This document shows positions 1 to 11,529 of a DNA stretch of 64,000 nucleotides, one piece after another. This DNA comes from Adiantum capillus-veneris (lineage: Eukaryota; Streptophyta; Polypodiopsida; Polypodiales; Pteridaceae), in assembly GCA_014529385.2 (NCBI GenBank), contig CM043959.1:53019253-53083252 (forward strand), written 5' to 3'. The notes under the pieces are model-generated. The model did not search any database, was not told the DNA's origin, and saw nothing but the letters and a program-made list of their open reading frames with translations. The translations under genes and the position numbers were made by a program. Numbering within the stretch: the stretch's first letter is position 1; every line of letters begins with the position of its first letter.

Positions 1-275
1 ATCGGCTATATCTGCTAGCCCAGTTTCTACCTCCTCAGAATATTTTCCTATACCATAGTTATGGTCATCATCTACGAGGATATTTTAACTGTACTCATCA
101 CACTCGGGAGTATGGGGTAGCCTTGGCGACCCGTATCGTGCCTTTGGCTGAGAGGCCAAATACTTGCTTCTACTGTGATAGTTGTTTGTGTGATCATGTA
201 ATGAGCGGCATAATAGAGATGTAGATGCAAGGCTCCTGAAATAACCATCAGCTAAGCTTTTTTGTCCAGTGACAG

Positions 276-279
<4 letters not shown>
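1..279 (-). pseudogene. possible gag-like coding fragment at left edge
   Basis: The minus strand reads about 60 codons of plausible protein from near 224 down to 106. A stop follows, then more than 30 codons run off the window edge (Asp/Glu-rich, containing VDDDHNYGIGKYS). I recognise no domain. Its position downstream, in sense, of a leader-like AT-rich stretch suggests the start of gag of the LTR element whose primer-binding site is at 44466-44484. That link is inference. Confidence 0.2.

Positions 280-312
<33 letters not shown>
280..312. repeat. (TG)n microsatellite
   Basis: Uninterrupted TG dinucleotide run of about 33 bases. Confidence 0.95.
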
Positions 313-316
<4 letters not shown>

Positions 317-1276
317 TTAAGCAAAAATTAATACAAAAATTCGTCAAAAAATATCCAAAAAACACTCTTTTTTTTATAAAAAAAAATCTCCACACATAGG
401 GGATTAGTGCAACCAAATAAAATCACAACAATCACTTCAATTCAATTGCCAAGTAACATTATCAATATAATCTAAACTAGGCAATTAAATCGGTAAAGTT
501 AGCGGCAAAATTAGGCCAAATTTGACGCATTTGGAGTGTGTAAATCCCTGTTTTGAGCTCAAAAAGGAAGCAATTAACCATTTTATACACCAAACATGCA
601 ATCAAAAATAGAATTAATCATGCACATTAAGCACTTTCTAGGTACACATGCACAATAATAATTGGCAATTTTTTTCAATCTTTAGGTGCACACACAAAAG
701 GGTTAATCTTGTCAAAATTGCAATGTAATTTCACAAATCTCTAGTTGGGCATGACCACAACACAAATCAATCATCACTATTGAAAAATCGTTAAGTACAC
801 ATGGATTTTTAGGTGCACAAACAAGGGCAAAATAGTGCACACACAACACCTAAAATTAGGCATGCACACACTCAATTAGAATGCACACACACTTGATTTT
901 AGTACACACACACACTTGCTATTGACCATTCAATCATGCAATCAGATCAATTAGACACACAATTAGCAACGCACATTCACCAATTAGCAATTGAAACTTG
1001 TCAATTTCATACGCCACCAAATCTGGAAAATTTCAGCATTACGACGGCATGAAAATGAACAATCCAAAAAATTTCATTGCATCGACATGGCATTGAAATT
1101 GCATCATCTTGGAATCTCTACACATGTTTAGATTCTAGGGAGGTTAAGAATACCACCTTGATTACCTTTCCAATGAAGATCAATTGTTGACGATTAAAAG
1201 CTCCAATCCTTAATAGCAAATTAGTGTGTAAGTTAACAAAAATTAGTGAAATTAGCAAGTAACACCATTTTAATTA
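313..1276. other. AT-rich non-coding stretch, leader-like
   Basis: No gene is visible. The sequence is rich in CACACA and AATTAG-type words (for example repeated 'gcacacac' and 'aattagcaa'). The same style of sequence occurs at 44280-44450, next to an LTR primer-binding site. It may be the untranslated leader of one minus-strand LTR element later split by an insertion. Confidence 0.3.
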
Positions 1277-1339
1277 ATTTGGGAAAATCCCATTTCTCAA
1301 ATTCTAAACGTTTATGCTAGAATTATGTATTTAATGATT

Positions 1340-1560
1340 TCTAGGCTCTAGTTGCCTTTAATTTAGATAAATTGTCATGATTGTATGAGTCTATTTTAAT
1401 TTCTCTACTATAAAATTTAAGAATAATCCTCCAATATAGTTTTTTGAAAGAGGATTTGTATGACATCAATGCTTTTCAAACTTCAACAAATGCTTCTAGA
1501 AGTAGCTTCTCAAAAAAATGAGGTGTCAAAAAAACCAATTGATATGATTGTTAAGCAGCA
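1340..1560. repeat. diverged direct repeat, copy 1
   Basis: Resembles 2690-2925 in the same orientation. Shared anchors are TTAGATAAA.T.TCAT, ACATCAA..CATGCTTT..AAACTTCA and TCTCAAAAAAA..GAGGTGT. The last motif also appears inverted near 44100-44140. Confidence 0.5.
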
Positions 1561-1744
1561 TATAGATTGATTACAGCAATTAAAAAAGATAATATGTAAA
1601 GGAAAATACTATTAAACACTCTTGTCATAAATTTGGTGACCTTAATCCATGTATAACAAAATACTTGGTCATGGTTATGTAGCATGCTATCAAGTTTTAA
1701 ATACATGATAATTTAAACAACATTCAAACTAATATTTCACACTT

Positions 1745-2680
1745 AAAAAGTCAAAACAATAATATAGAGTATCCTATGGCTATAAGACCATGAGATGCCA
1801 TCTATTGCACCTATGGCCTTAAGGCCATATAGTGCTCTTTGTAGATATAGCTATGACTTTAAGATAATCCAAAATATGTCTCATTATGACCTCAAGGCCA
1901 TAGGGTTAGGATTGTTAGCTGGTCTCAACGTATAAAGATATCCAGTGCTTCAAAGCCATATGGGACTTTATTTATGTGCCACCCTATATCCCTAAGGCTG
2001 TAGGTTGTCTTAGGGCCACAAGATGCTGTTTATGCCAATAAGAAACCCCTCTATGCTCTATGTTGGCACTCTATGTCCCCAGGCGCACAAGGTGCGCCTC
2101 GTATGCTAGTTAGAAACCCTTTATTCTATATGTTGTCACCATATGGCCTTAGACCATAGGGTGCCCTCTGTGCTAGTAAGAAATCCTCTATACTCAACCA
2201 TATGGGACTTTGTTCATGTGCCACCCTATATCCCTAAGGCTGTAGGTTGTCTTAGGGCCACAAGATGTTGTTTATGCCAATAAGAAACCCCTCTATGCTC
2301 TATGTTGGCACTCTATGTCCCCAGGCACACAAGGTGCGCCTCGTATACTAGTTAGAAACCCTTTATTCTATATGTTGTTACCATATGGCCTTAGACCATA
2401 GGGTGCCCTCTGTGCTAGTAAGAAATCCTCTATACTCTATGTTTGTACCCTATGGACCTAGGGCCACAAGGTATCCTCTATGCTAGTAAGAAATCCTCTA
2501 CGTTCAATATTGAGACCATGTGGCCCCAAGGCCATAGGATATCCTCTATGGTAGTGAGAAAAACCCGCTATGCTCTATATTCACAAACAATTAAAAAATC
2601 TAAATAATAATACAGTGTATCATGTGGCCTTAAGACCATAAGATGTCATCTATTGTACCTATAATTCCATTTGGTATTTA
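1745..2680. repeat. palindromic 68-bp satellite, array A
   Basis: Degenerate tandem units built on CACCCTATGGCCCT joined to its own reverse complement. A linker of the type CCTCTATGCTAGTAAGAAA plus CTCTATGCTCTATGTTGG follows. About 240 bp (1956-2198) is repeated almost exactly at 2199-2440, a recent tandem duplication of roughly 3.5 units. Confidence 0.85.
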
Positions 2681-2689
2681 TTTAACTAT

Positions 2690-2925
2690 ACAAAGTTAAA
2701 TGAGGCACTTACTTAGATAAACTATCATAATTCTAATTTTGAATTTGTTTCTTAACATAAAACTACAATATAAAAACTCTTAATATAAGTTTGTGCCAAA
2801 GAATCTATGTTAAGATGAAGATTTTTTACATCAAGTACATGCTTTAAAACTTCATTCAAAGGTTTTAGAGATGGTGTCTCAAAAAAAGGAGGTGTTTAAA
2901 AACACCATTTGATGTGAATCATATA
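2690..2925. repeat. diverged direct repeat, copy 2
   Basis: Partner of 1340-1560. It ends in TCTCAAAAAAAGGAGGTGTT followed by a short AACACC inverted match. A related, further-decayed copy (AGGGTGTTCAAAAAACACC) follows near 3062-3082. Confidence 0.5.
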
Positions 2926-3362
2926 CATTGATTATGTCAAAATAGTATAAAGTATAGACACAAAGATTACCACCAACAACTTGACAGTTTCATAAAAATG
3001 ATGGTCTTCATCGCATGTACAACAAAGTACTAACTAGAAAGAGTATGATATCTCCAAGATTGAGGGTGTTCAAAAAACACCGTTTTGTAACACTACCAAA
3101 TGTCAAGAACATACTGATTGTTTGCATCACTTAATAAAGACAACTACTAAGAAGAAAAAGTTAACAATACCATAGAAGCATCAAACAATGAAACCAAAGA
3201 ACTTCAAGGAGAGAACTCTCCTCACAATAGGATGCACTTCATTAAAAAAATAGTTTAAGGATTTTTCAAGCTATCCCACAACTTTCCATCAAGTTTAAAA
3301 TTTGCAAAGTACACAATGCCAAATACTTGGTAGATGCTATTTAGAATACTTAACTAGTACAC

Positions 3363-4146
3363 TTAAGGTGGCCTCCTTCTCCAGAGATTTTGAGTCCTTT
3401 GAGACATATAACATTGCAATACAAAGTGAGTCTCAGGATCAAGATGGAACATTACAAAATTTCTTATGGTATAGTCTCTCTTGTCTTTAGCATACAACCA
3501 TCCACATAACCATGGAACAATTTCATCTTCTAAAAAACTTTGAAGCAATTGAGTAGGTTGGTTCCAAAAATTTGGAAGAATCACATAAGTTCCTTGCATA
3601 TTCCACATCACTTAGTATGGACCATCATCAAATATTATTGTGTTGCCCCCATCTAAATAATCAAATAGCTTCCATATGGTCGAAAATATTTTTGTGATAG
3701 TCTCTTTTGTAACCAATCATGAAATTTGAATTTTGGCAGTACCTATATCCATAATCATCTTGAATTTGTGACTTTGTGTAGGAAAATAGGTCTTGGTTAT
3801 GAGCCGAGCTTTTTGTAAACGATGGCAGCTCCAAATCAAAACCTCAAAGAACTCAAAGAAAAATCTTAAGAAATACTCTGCATCTGGACGCACCGCATAC
3901 ACCTCATTGTTATCTTCTACAATGCACATGTACTTGGTCCAGGTTGGCCTTGAGTGAAGCTCAAATGTTGCAAGAAGCACACCCTCTAAATCCAAGATAA
4001 GCGTTTTTTTCTCTTGTTTGAAAGATACTGGTAGATAATGAAACCATTGCTCTTGGTTTGAATGAGATATTTGATGTAATATGAAAGGGATCTCCTCTAT
4101 TTTGTGATACTCTAATAGAAAAACATTTTCTCTTAGAAGCCCTGAA
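3363..4146 (-). pseudogene. FCP1/NIF-like phosphatase domain B (HAD superfamily), decayed
   Basis: Sense reading begins after an acceptor-like TTAATCATTTCAG at about 4147. The frame then carries KKTLILDLEGVLL (about 4030-3985), corresponding to the DxDx(T/V) nucleophile motif of FCP1/NIF phosphatases with the second Asp replaced by Glu. VRPDAEYFLRFF and FEVLIWSC follow, matching the RPgl.eFL and vviwTas blocks. TIIFDDGPY near 3640-3615 corresponds to the VDDSP motif. Two in-frame stops, TGA at 3717 and TAA near 3612, break the frame. Known FCP1-type enzymes dephosphorylate the RNA polymerase II C-terminal domain; whether this copy ever did is unknown. It lies between satellite arrays A and B and downstream of a second FCP1-like domain on the same strand, so both may be one gene. 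Confidence 0.6.
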
Positions 4147-4254
4147 ATGATTAAAAAAAAAGAAGTTAGTATAGAGATGTTAAGTGTGTTGAAGACCTTA
4201 GGAAATAGGGTGCCAATTTGTGGTTACACTTAGTAAGTCTTATGCAAGAAGACA

Positions 4255-4350
4255 TGCCAAACTATGACCCTATGACCTTAGAGTCATAGGGTGTTGAGAC
4301 CATAAAGTGCAAATCCTTCAAGGTCATAGAGCAAGATTTGACCTTATGAC
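4255..4350. repeat. isolated degenerate satellite units
   Basis: About one to two decayed units of the palindromic satellite (CTTAGAGTCATAGGGTG and similar) in a non-coding interval between the two FCP1-like domains. They may lie in an intron. Confidence 0.5.
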
Positions 4351-4753
4351 CATGTAGATTGTCCTTGATGGTACAATGAACTCAAATTTCAAAGCAAACA
4401 ACTATAAAACCTTTTTAAAAAAAGAGCATTTGGCACACGAAACTCAAAACTTATTTATAGTATTGAAAGACAAATTAAAAAACTATTAATCATTTATATC
4501 TTCATATATCTTGAAACCCTAAGCACTCTAACAAAGTCTTTGAGTACATAAAGATCTTTGTAAATGACAAAATGTTACAAAACAATGCTCCATCATTTTT
4601 TGATATAGGGCTATCTGAGATGATATTGAATTTCTAGATGCTATGTATAATTCTTGGCTTCATGTACTTTGATCATAGGATCCTTGTATCCCAATTTTTG
4701 GGCAAGCATAATTTCTTCTGTACATTTCAAGGCTAGTAACAATTTGATATTCT

Positions 4754-5680
4754 TTAAGACCCTTTTTTTTCTCGATCACGTGGTGAAAGTTTCTTGTCTT
4801 GACTTCGAGTGGACATTCCACTAGTGCTAGATGTTGCAAATTTCTCATCGTGAAGAGGACAAGAGACTTCTGGTAGCCTGCCCGTGGAGTAGGTTTTTCC
4901 TAGAAAAAATAGATTTCTCTCCTCCCACTCTGCAGCAACCTTGTGTATACGGTTATAAAGCTCATAACCTTGAACTATGGGTGCTTGTCCATATAAATGA
5001 GACCCTAAAATTGTGCGAATGTCATTAAACATGATTGAGAGCTTTGATATATGGTACCAGCTCCCCAAGGAGGATATTATCCTCATCATCATCAACATTA
5101 AATGATGGTGGAAAAATACAATTCAATGCAGGATTCACGCATTCTTTAATGGTTCATCATCTACGAGAAGCAATCTTCTTGCATCAAGCCCAAATTTTGA
5201 TGATGCAATAGCCAACGGTTTGAAAAGTGCTTCTACTCCTGGATTATCTAAGCGAGTGATCTTTGATTCTACGCATGGTTGACATTGGCTTTGCCCCCAT
5301 ATCATAAAGAATGGAAATTTTTCTTTAGCTTCCTTTTCTAAAATCTTGATGATGTCCACAACATGCATGTCATTAGCAACTAACCATATCCCTACATTGA
5401 AATTGCTAAGTAGAGCCTTTAAAAACTCAATGCATCCTGGATGAAGAACAATATGCTCATGTCCAAACTTTAAGCTCTTCATTTTCTTGGACTTTTGCCA
5501 GCATCTCCTCAAAAACAATCCACACAAGCTCACTATTATAGTCAACATTGGTTTGTTGATGGATGGAAGGTCAGGCTCACCATGCACTTCAATTTCCAAA
5601 TCATGGGGTGCTAAAATATTTGTGTTGGATTCTCCTTCTGGCATTGCACATGTTCTGTAACTTGCATTGCCTTCTACTTA
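4754..5680 (-). pseudogene. FCP1/NIF-like domain A with C-terminal extension, decayed
   Basis: From about 5644 the minus strand reads 169 residues with LHPGCIEFLKALLSNFNVG and GIWLVAND (the RPg.eFL and iWTas blocks) and LLLVDDEPLKNA (the vDD.P block). A shift near 5135 moves the frame, and the expected NPALNCIFPPSF continues in another frame. Another 85 or so residues follow (DIRTILGSHLYGQAP and on) before a Ser/Lys-rich tail. The nucleophile motif is absent (TIIVSLCGLFL), so this domain would be non-catalytic even if intact. Two FCP1-like domains in series, one degenerate and one closer to canonical, is unusual. The upstream codons 6009-5722 (Glu/Asp-rich) may be the amino terminus. Confidence 0.55.
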
Positions 5681-5800
5681 GATTACAGTGCCATGCAATC
5701 CAATTCCCAAATCTTGGGCTACTAGAATATTTTCATTGGATTATTCTTCTTGCCTTGCACATGTTCTGGAACTTTCACTGTCTTCTTCCATTGGATACTC
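5553..5800. repeat. short tandem duplication in the FCP1-like 5' region
   Basis: The stretch around 5580-5680 (CCAAATCATGGGGTGCTAAAA and GCACATGTTCTG) recurs with changes at 5690-5795 (CCCAAATCTTGGGCTACTAGA and GCACATGTTCTGG). A third copy is at 9838-9975. Confidence 0.55.
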
Positions 5801-6009
5801 TTTAAATTTATATCCAGTTGTTGAAGCGGTTGACCTTCAAAAACTTGTAGATTCTTGTCATCTTCTTCAGAAGCTCTTTGGTTGACATGGAGATTGATAG
5901 AATCTTTCTCAGTAGGGTCAATGGCATGAGCATCCTCTATACCAACGATTTCGAGTAAAACTTTGTTAGCCGCAATATCTTGTTGAAGGACTGCAAGTTT
6001 AAAGAACAC
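5722..6009 (-). pseudogene. upstream coding remnant of the FCP1-like gene
   Basis: An open minus-strand stretch of 95 codons, acidic and Gln-rich, with no recognisable domain (contains AANKVLLEIVGIEDAHAI). It precedes domain A in sense and is separated from it by stops at the duplicated segment. I treat it as possible amino-terminal sequence of the same gene. Confidence 0.3.
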
Positions 6010-6299
6010 CTAATTTTAGATTCCAAAGTATCGACATTTTGATGAATCTTTTTTGTCACACTCTTAGAAAAAACTAATCGCAAATAGCAGATTTACTAAC
6101 TGGCAACACATCTACAACAAATTTAATTTTATGCTCCTCATTGTCTAGAGATTCCTAATCTTTATCTAGCTACATTAGTTCTTTGTCCATGATGGTGGCG
6201 TCTAAAAGTATACTTGGAGAAACATTTATGCCTTTAAGCTCTAGAACACAAGTCGCATTTTCTATTTCGCTATCTTCTTGGATTGGATGATTTCCTTGA

Positions 6300-9200
6300 C
6301 TAAGTTTTTTATGGCCTTCAGGCCATAGGGTTCTCTTTGTAGATATCTGTATGACTTTAAGATAATCCAAAATATGTCTCTTTATGGCCTCAAAGCCATA
6401 GAGTTAGGCCATAGGGTTCTCTTGTAGATATCTCTATGACTTTAAGATAATCCAAAATATGTCTCTTTATGGCCTCAAAGCCATAGAGTTAGGATTATTA
6501 GCAGGTCTCACCATATAAATAAATCTATGGCTTCAAAGCCATATGGTACTTTATTTATGTGTCAACCTATGTCCCTAAGGCCATGGGTTGTCATAGGGCC
6601 ACAAGATGCCCTCTATGAGCACTAGTAAGAAACCATATATGCTTTATGTTGGCACTCTATGACCCAAGGGCCATAAGGTGTGCCTCTTATGCTAGTAAGA
6701 AACCCTTTAGTATGCTATAAGTTGTCACTCTATGGCCCTTGGGCCATAGGGTGCTCTTTGTGCTAGTAACAAATCCTCTATGCTCTATGTTTGCACCCTA
6801 TGGACCTAGGGCCACAAGATACCCTCTATGATAGTAATAAATCCCCTATGCTCTATGTTTGCACCCTATGGACCTAGGGCCACAAGGTACCCTATATGCT
6901 AGTAAGAAATACTATATGCTCAATATTGAAACCCTATGGCCCCAAGGCCATAGGATGTCCTCTATGGTAATAAGAAAAACCCTCTACTCTCTATGTTGGC
7001 ACCCTATGGAGACTTGAGGGCCACAAGGTACCCTTTATAATGCTACTAAGAAACCTTGTATGCTCTAAGTTGGGAGCACCAAATGGCCCCTAAGCCACAA
7101 GGTTCCCTCTATGCTAGAAAGAAAACCTCTATGCTCTACATTGGCAACCTACAGCCCTCGAGCCATAGGGTGCATCAAATGGCTCCTAGGCCACAATGTG
7201 CCCTCTATGCTAGAAAGAAAACCTATGCGCTCTACATTGGCACCCTATGGCCCCAAGGCCATAGGGTGCCCCCTATGCCTAGTAAGAAAACATTGAAACT
7301 CTATATTAGCATCTAAAGACCGTAGGACACAAAGTGCACTCTATGCTAGTAAAAAACCATCTAATCTCTATGTTGGTAACCTATGGCCCAAAGGCCATAG
7401 GGTGGCCAAGGAACCCTTTAGGAGAATTCCCTACAAATACCACCTTATGGCCCCATGGTGATTTAGTGGCCTAGGTGCCCTTCTTAAGACTCTTCTAATT
7501 TGGTATCATATGGCCCCATGGAAATAAGCTATCCTCTATGCTAGGAAAAAACCCTTTATGCTCTTTGTTGGAACCGTATGGCCCCAAGGCCATAGGGTGC
7601 TCTCTATGCTAGCAAGAAACCCTCCATGTTGCATGTTTGTACCCTATGGCACCAAGGACACAGGGTATCCTCCATGATAGTAAGAAACCTTCTATGCTCT
7701 ATGTTTGCACCCCATTTGACTATGTTGACACCCTATGGCCCTAGGGTCGTAGGGTAATCTCTATGCTAGTAAGAAACCCTATATGCTCTCTGTTGGCACT
7801 CTATGGTCCCAAGGGCCATGGGGTGGAGAATGTGACCTTTGAGAGTATTCCTTACCATTTTTTAAAAGACCACATTAGCCTAGGTACCACTCTATATTGG
7901 CACCCTATGAACTAGGGCCATAGGGTGCCCATTATCCCATAAAGATACCCTCTATGCTAGCAATAAGTCCTCTATTCTCTATGTTGTCACCCTATGGCCC
8001 TAGGGCTACAAGGTGACCTTCATCCTAGGAAGAGAACCTTTGTGCCCTACATTGGTACTCTTTGGCCCCAGGGTCATAGGGTGCCTTCTATGCTAGTAAG
8101 ATACATTATATGGTCTAGGTTTCCACTCTATTACGTAGGGCTAAAAGGTTTTCTCTACGAAGAAACCATGTATATTATATCTTGGCAGTGTATGGCCCTA
8201 GGGCTATAAGGTGTCCTCTATGCTACAAATTCTCTACTACATATACAAAAACCACTCTATGGCACTATGGTGTCCCAAGGGCAACAAGGTGCTAATAAAA
8301 ATCCCTCTACGCTCTATGTTGGCACCCTATGGTCCCAAGGCCATAGGGCAGCCTTTATGCTAGTAAAATTCTCTCTACTATGTTTACGTGTATACTTATA
8401 AGAAGCCATTATGCACTATGTTTGCATCTTATGACCCTAGATCCAAAAGATGTCCTCTATGGTAAAAGAGAAATTGTACATGGGCTATGCTGGCATCCTA
8501 TGGTCCTAGGGTCATAGGGTGTCCTCTATGCTAGCAAACCCTCTATGCCTCATGCTAGCACCCTATAATACAAGGGTCACAAGGTAGCCCTCCATGCTCT
8601 ATATAGGCACCCTATGACCCTATGGCCTAGGGCCATAGGGTCATTCTATGCTAGTAAGAACCTCAATATGCTTTATGTTGGCACCCTATGGCCCTAGGGC
8701 CAATATAAACCCCTAATGTTTCATGTTTGCACCCTATGATGCTAGTACCACAAGGTGTTGTCTATGCTAGGAAGAAACCTTGTGTGCTCTGTGTTCACAC
8801 CCTATGGCCCTAGGGTGCCCTATATGCTACTAAGAAACACCATATGCTCTATGTTGGAACCCTGTGGCCCTAGGGCCATAGGGTGCTATCATAAGAAACC
8901 ATCTATTGTCTATGTTGAGACCCTATGGCCCTAAGGCCATAGGGTGGCCAAGGTGTCCTTGAACAGAATTCCCTACTACATACATATAGAATATTGTATG
9001 GCCCCAAGACCATTGAGTGACCTAAGTGCCCCTTTAGAGACTCTATATTTGTACCCTATGGACATTGAGTGACTTATGTGCCTCTTCATAGACTCTATGT
9101 TAGAGCCCTATGGCACTGGGGTCATAGAGTGCTCTCTATGCTAGTGAGAGACCCTATATGATCTTTCTGGCACTCTTGGGGCCATAGGGTACCTTTCATG

Positions 9201-9412
9201 TTAGCAAGAAATTCTACAAGCTTTATGTTAGCACCCTATGGCCCTAGGGCCACAAGGTGCCCTCTATGCTTCTATGCTAAAAGGAAATCCTCCATGCTCT
9301 AAGTTGGCATATGACCCAAGGGCCAAAGGGTGTCTTCAATGCTAGTAAGAAACACTATATGCTCTAAGTTCTATCCTATGGCCCAAGGGACATAGGGTGG
9401 CCAAGGCATCCA
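6300..9412. repeat. palindromic 68-bp satellite, array B
   Basis: More than 40 degenerate units with the palindromic core (for example CACCCTATGGCCCT plus inverse around 8672-8700) and the CTCTATGCTAGTAAGAA linker. Core spacers vary (CCCTAGGG, CCCCAAGG, CCTCAAAG), but the two arms usually keep pairing. Open reading frames here, such as 7056-7316 and 7994-8209, are repeat artefacts. Confidence 0.9.
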
Positions 9413-10631
9413 TGGTACATTCACAAATGGATTTTGATTACGATGTCATTAGAGCACATCGCATTATTTCTAGTACTAGTAATTTCAATAAAAAAACGTC
9501 AAGTTGTTTTAGTGATCTTAAATACTATTTATATAGGTGATATACTTTTTGACAAAATTTTCAAGGATGAATACATTAAAAGTTTTCATAATAAAATAGT
9601 CATGAAAAAATCCAAGTGTTAACTTTCCTATAAAATCTCAATGTATTTATGATCTTATTAAATTGTGTAAGTTCATACTTCCGTAAATATGCAATCCAGT
9701 ATACAAAATTGAATCATTATCATACATCATACAGTTGTTGCTTTGCCACACAATTGAAGGGGTCTTTGCCTTCAAATATCGACATAGCATTCAAACATTT
9801 AAATCAAATTTGGAAGTACTTTAATTCACAAATGCATTGATCTGTTGGTGGATGGAAGGTCGGGCTCATCATGCACTTTGATTTTCAAATCCTGGGGGGA
9901 AAAAATATTTATGTTTGATTCTCCTTCTAGCATTGCACATGCTCTGGAACTTTCATTGCCTTCTACTTCCAATTTACAAACTTAAACAATTTTCATACAT
10001 TATACAATCATTTGTTTGAAATAAACCTTGATACAATGTTCTAATTGCTACATGACAAGCTAAAAAATTGTACTAGTCCTAGCATCCCTCTATTGAAAAA
10101 GATTCACAATATGAATTCTAATTCTCTGCATCATCTAGAAGAAAAACAAAATCATAGTTTGGAACAAAATACTCGTTCTTTATATTTATGAATAAAATCT
10201 TGTTACAATTAAAGAACTAGATCTTCACATAATCCAAAGGACAAATGCTTCATAAACCATTTGCATTTTGATATTCGATGTTTACTATCTAAGTAAATAA
10301 TTGGCATTTACAACGAATGTTAAATATATGTTTAATCTAGTTAGTTGCAATACAAAGATAATTATTTCAAACACCTACACCATCAATTCACAATAGAAGA
10401 ACTTACACCCAACCAAAAATTATCATACATCAATTGTTCACACTCTCATTTTGGAAATCTGAGGACTAAATATTTTTTAATTTTTTCTAGATTATTTCAT
10501 TCTCAATAGAATATTAAACCTTAATCACAAGATAAGCAATATATGTCCCTAATGTATATGAACACAAGATAGTAAGGCCAAAGAAAAATGTTTTCTGAAA
10601 CACTTAAAGAGTCTTTAGATGACCTAGAATA
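9413..10631. other. AT-rich spacer between satellite arrays
   Basis: No recognisable gene. It contains one duplicated fragment of the FCP1-like gene (9838-9975). A 62-codon open stretch at 9434-9622 has no similarity I recognise. Confidence 0.5.
9838..9975 (-). pseudogene. duplicated fragment of the FCP1-like gene
   Basis: Closely matches 5553-5680 (GTTGATGGATGGAAGGTC versus GTTGGTGGATGGAAGGTC, then ATTCTCCTTCT.GCATTGCACATG). It is a second, partial copy of the start of FCP1-like domain A, between satellite arrays B and C. Confidence 0.65.
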
Positions 10632-11205
10632 ACCAACCTATGGTCTAAAGGCCATAGGATGTCATGTGATATTCTATAAGATGTGTCCATAGAGAGCTAA
10701 GTGATTTGCATCCATGGGGTGGTTTAAGTACCCCTGTGGAGATTCTATGTCAGGATAACTTATGTTTCCTTCTAGAACAACCCAAATGCTTATATGCCCT
10801 TTTAGAGACTTTATGTAATCACCCTATATCCATAAGATTGTAGGGTAGCCCAAATGCTTTTGGGGATTCTATGTTGACACCCTATGGCCTTAAGGCTGTA
10901 GAGTAGCCCAAATGCTTATGTGCCCTTTTAAAGACTCTATGTAATCACCCTATATCTGTAAGATTGTAGGGTAAGCCAAATGCTTTTGGGGGATTCTATG
11001 TTGACACCCTATGGATCTAAGGCTATAGAGTCACCCAAATGCTTATGTGCCCTTTTAGAGACTTGATGCAATCACCCTATGTCCGTAACTTTGTAGGGTA
11101 TCCCATTTGCTCTTAGGGGATTCTATGGCCCTAGGGCCATAGGGTGCCATGTCTACAAAGAACTCTATGATCCTCAAGTCATAGGGTGTTCTTCCCAAAC
11201 CTCAT
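10632..11205. repeat. palindromic satellite, array C (variant)
   Basis: Longer-period variant: units about 130-150 bp apart share GCCCAAATGCTTATGTGCCC, GACTCTATGTAATCACCC and the CCTATGGCC..GGCTGTAGGGT core. The block ends with a clean palindrome near 11123-11145. Confidence 0.75.
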
Positions 11206-11249
11206 ATGATCACTTAACTTTAAAGTATTACATAATATATCTTATGACC

Positions 11250-11250
<1 letters not shown>

Positions 11251-11278
<28 letters not shown>
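11251..11278. repeat. (TA)n microsatellite
   Basis: About 14 TA repeats. Confidence 0.9.
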
Positions 11279-11280
<2 letters not shown>

Positions 11281-11529
11281 GAATTCTATTTTCCACAACA
11301 TGTCCATATAATATCATACACTTAAGTCTAATTCATTTATTGTGAAAAAACTCAAACTCACAAGTTCACATTTTTTCAAAGAAAATAAATTGAGAAAAAT
11401 AACAAACCAAACATCAATGTTTTTAACATCATGTGCGGATTTGAGATGGGAAAAATAAAATAAAATGACAACAATAATAATATACATATCAGTAATGTAA
11501 TATCATGGGTAGCTAGCTTTACGTGTTTC

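Noticed and set aside
7056-7316. Open frames in satellite DNA (also 7994-8209, 35827-36012, 36466-36756)
   Set aside because: A 68-bp period is not a multiple of three, and the peptides simply echo the repeat unit.
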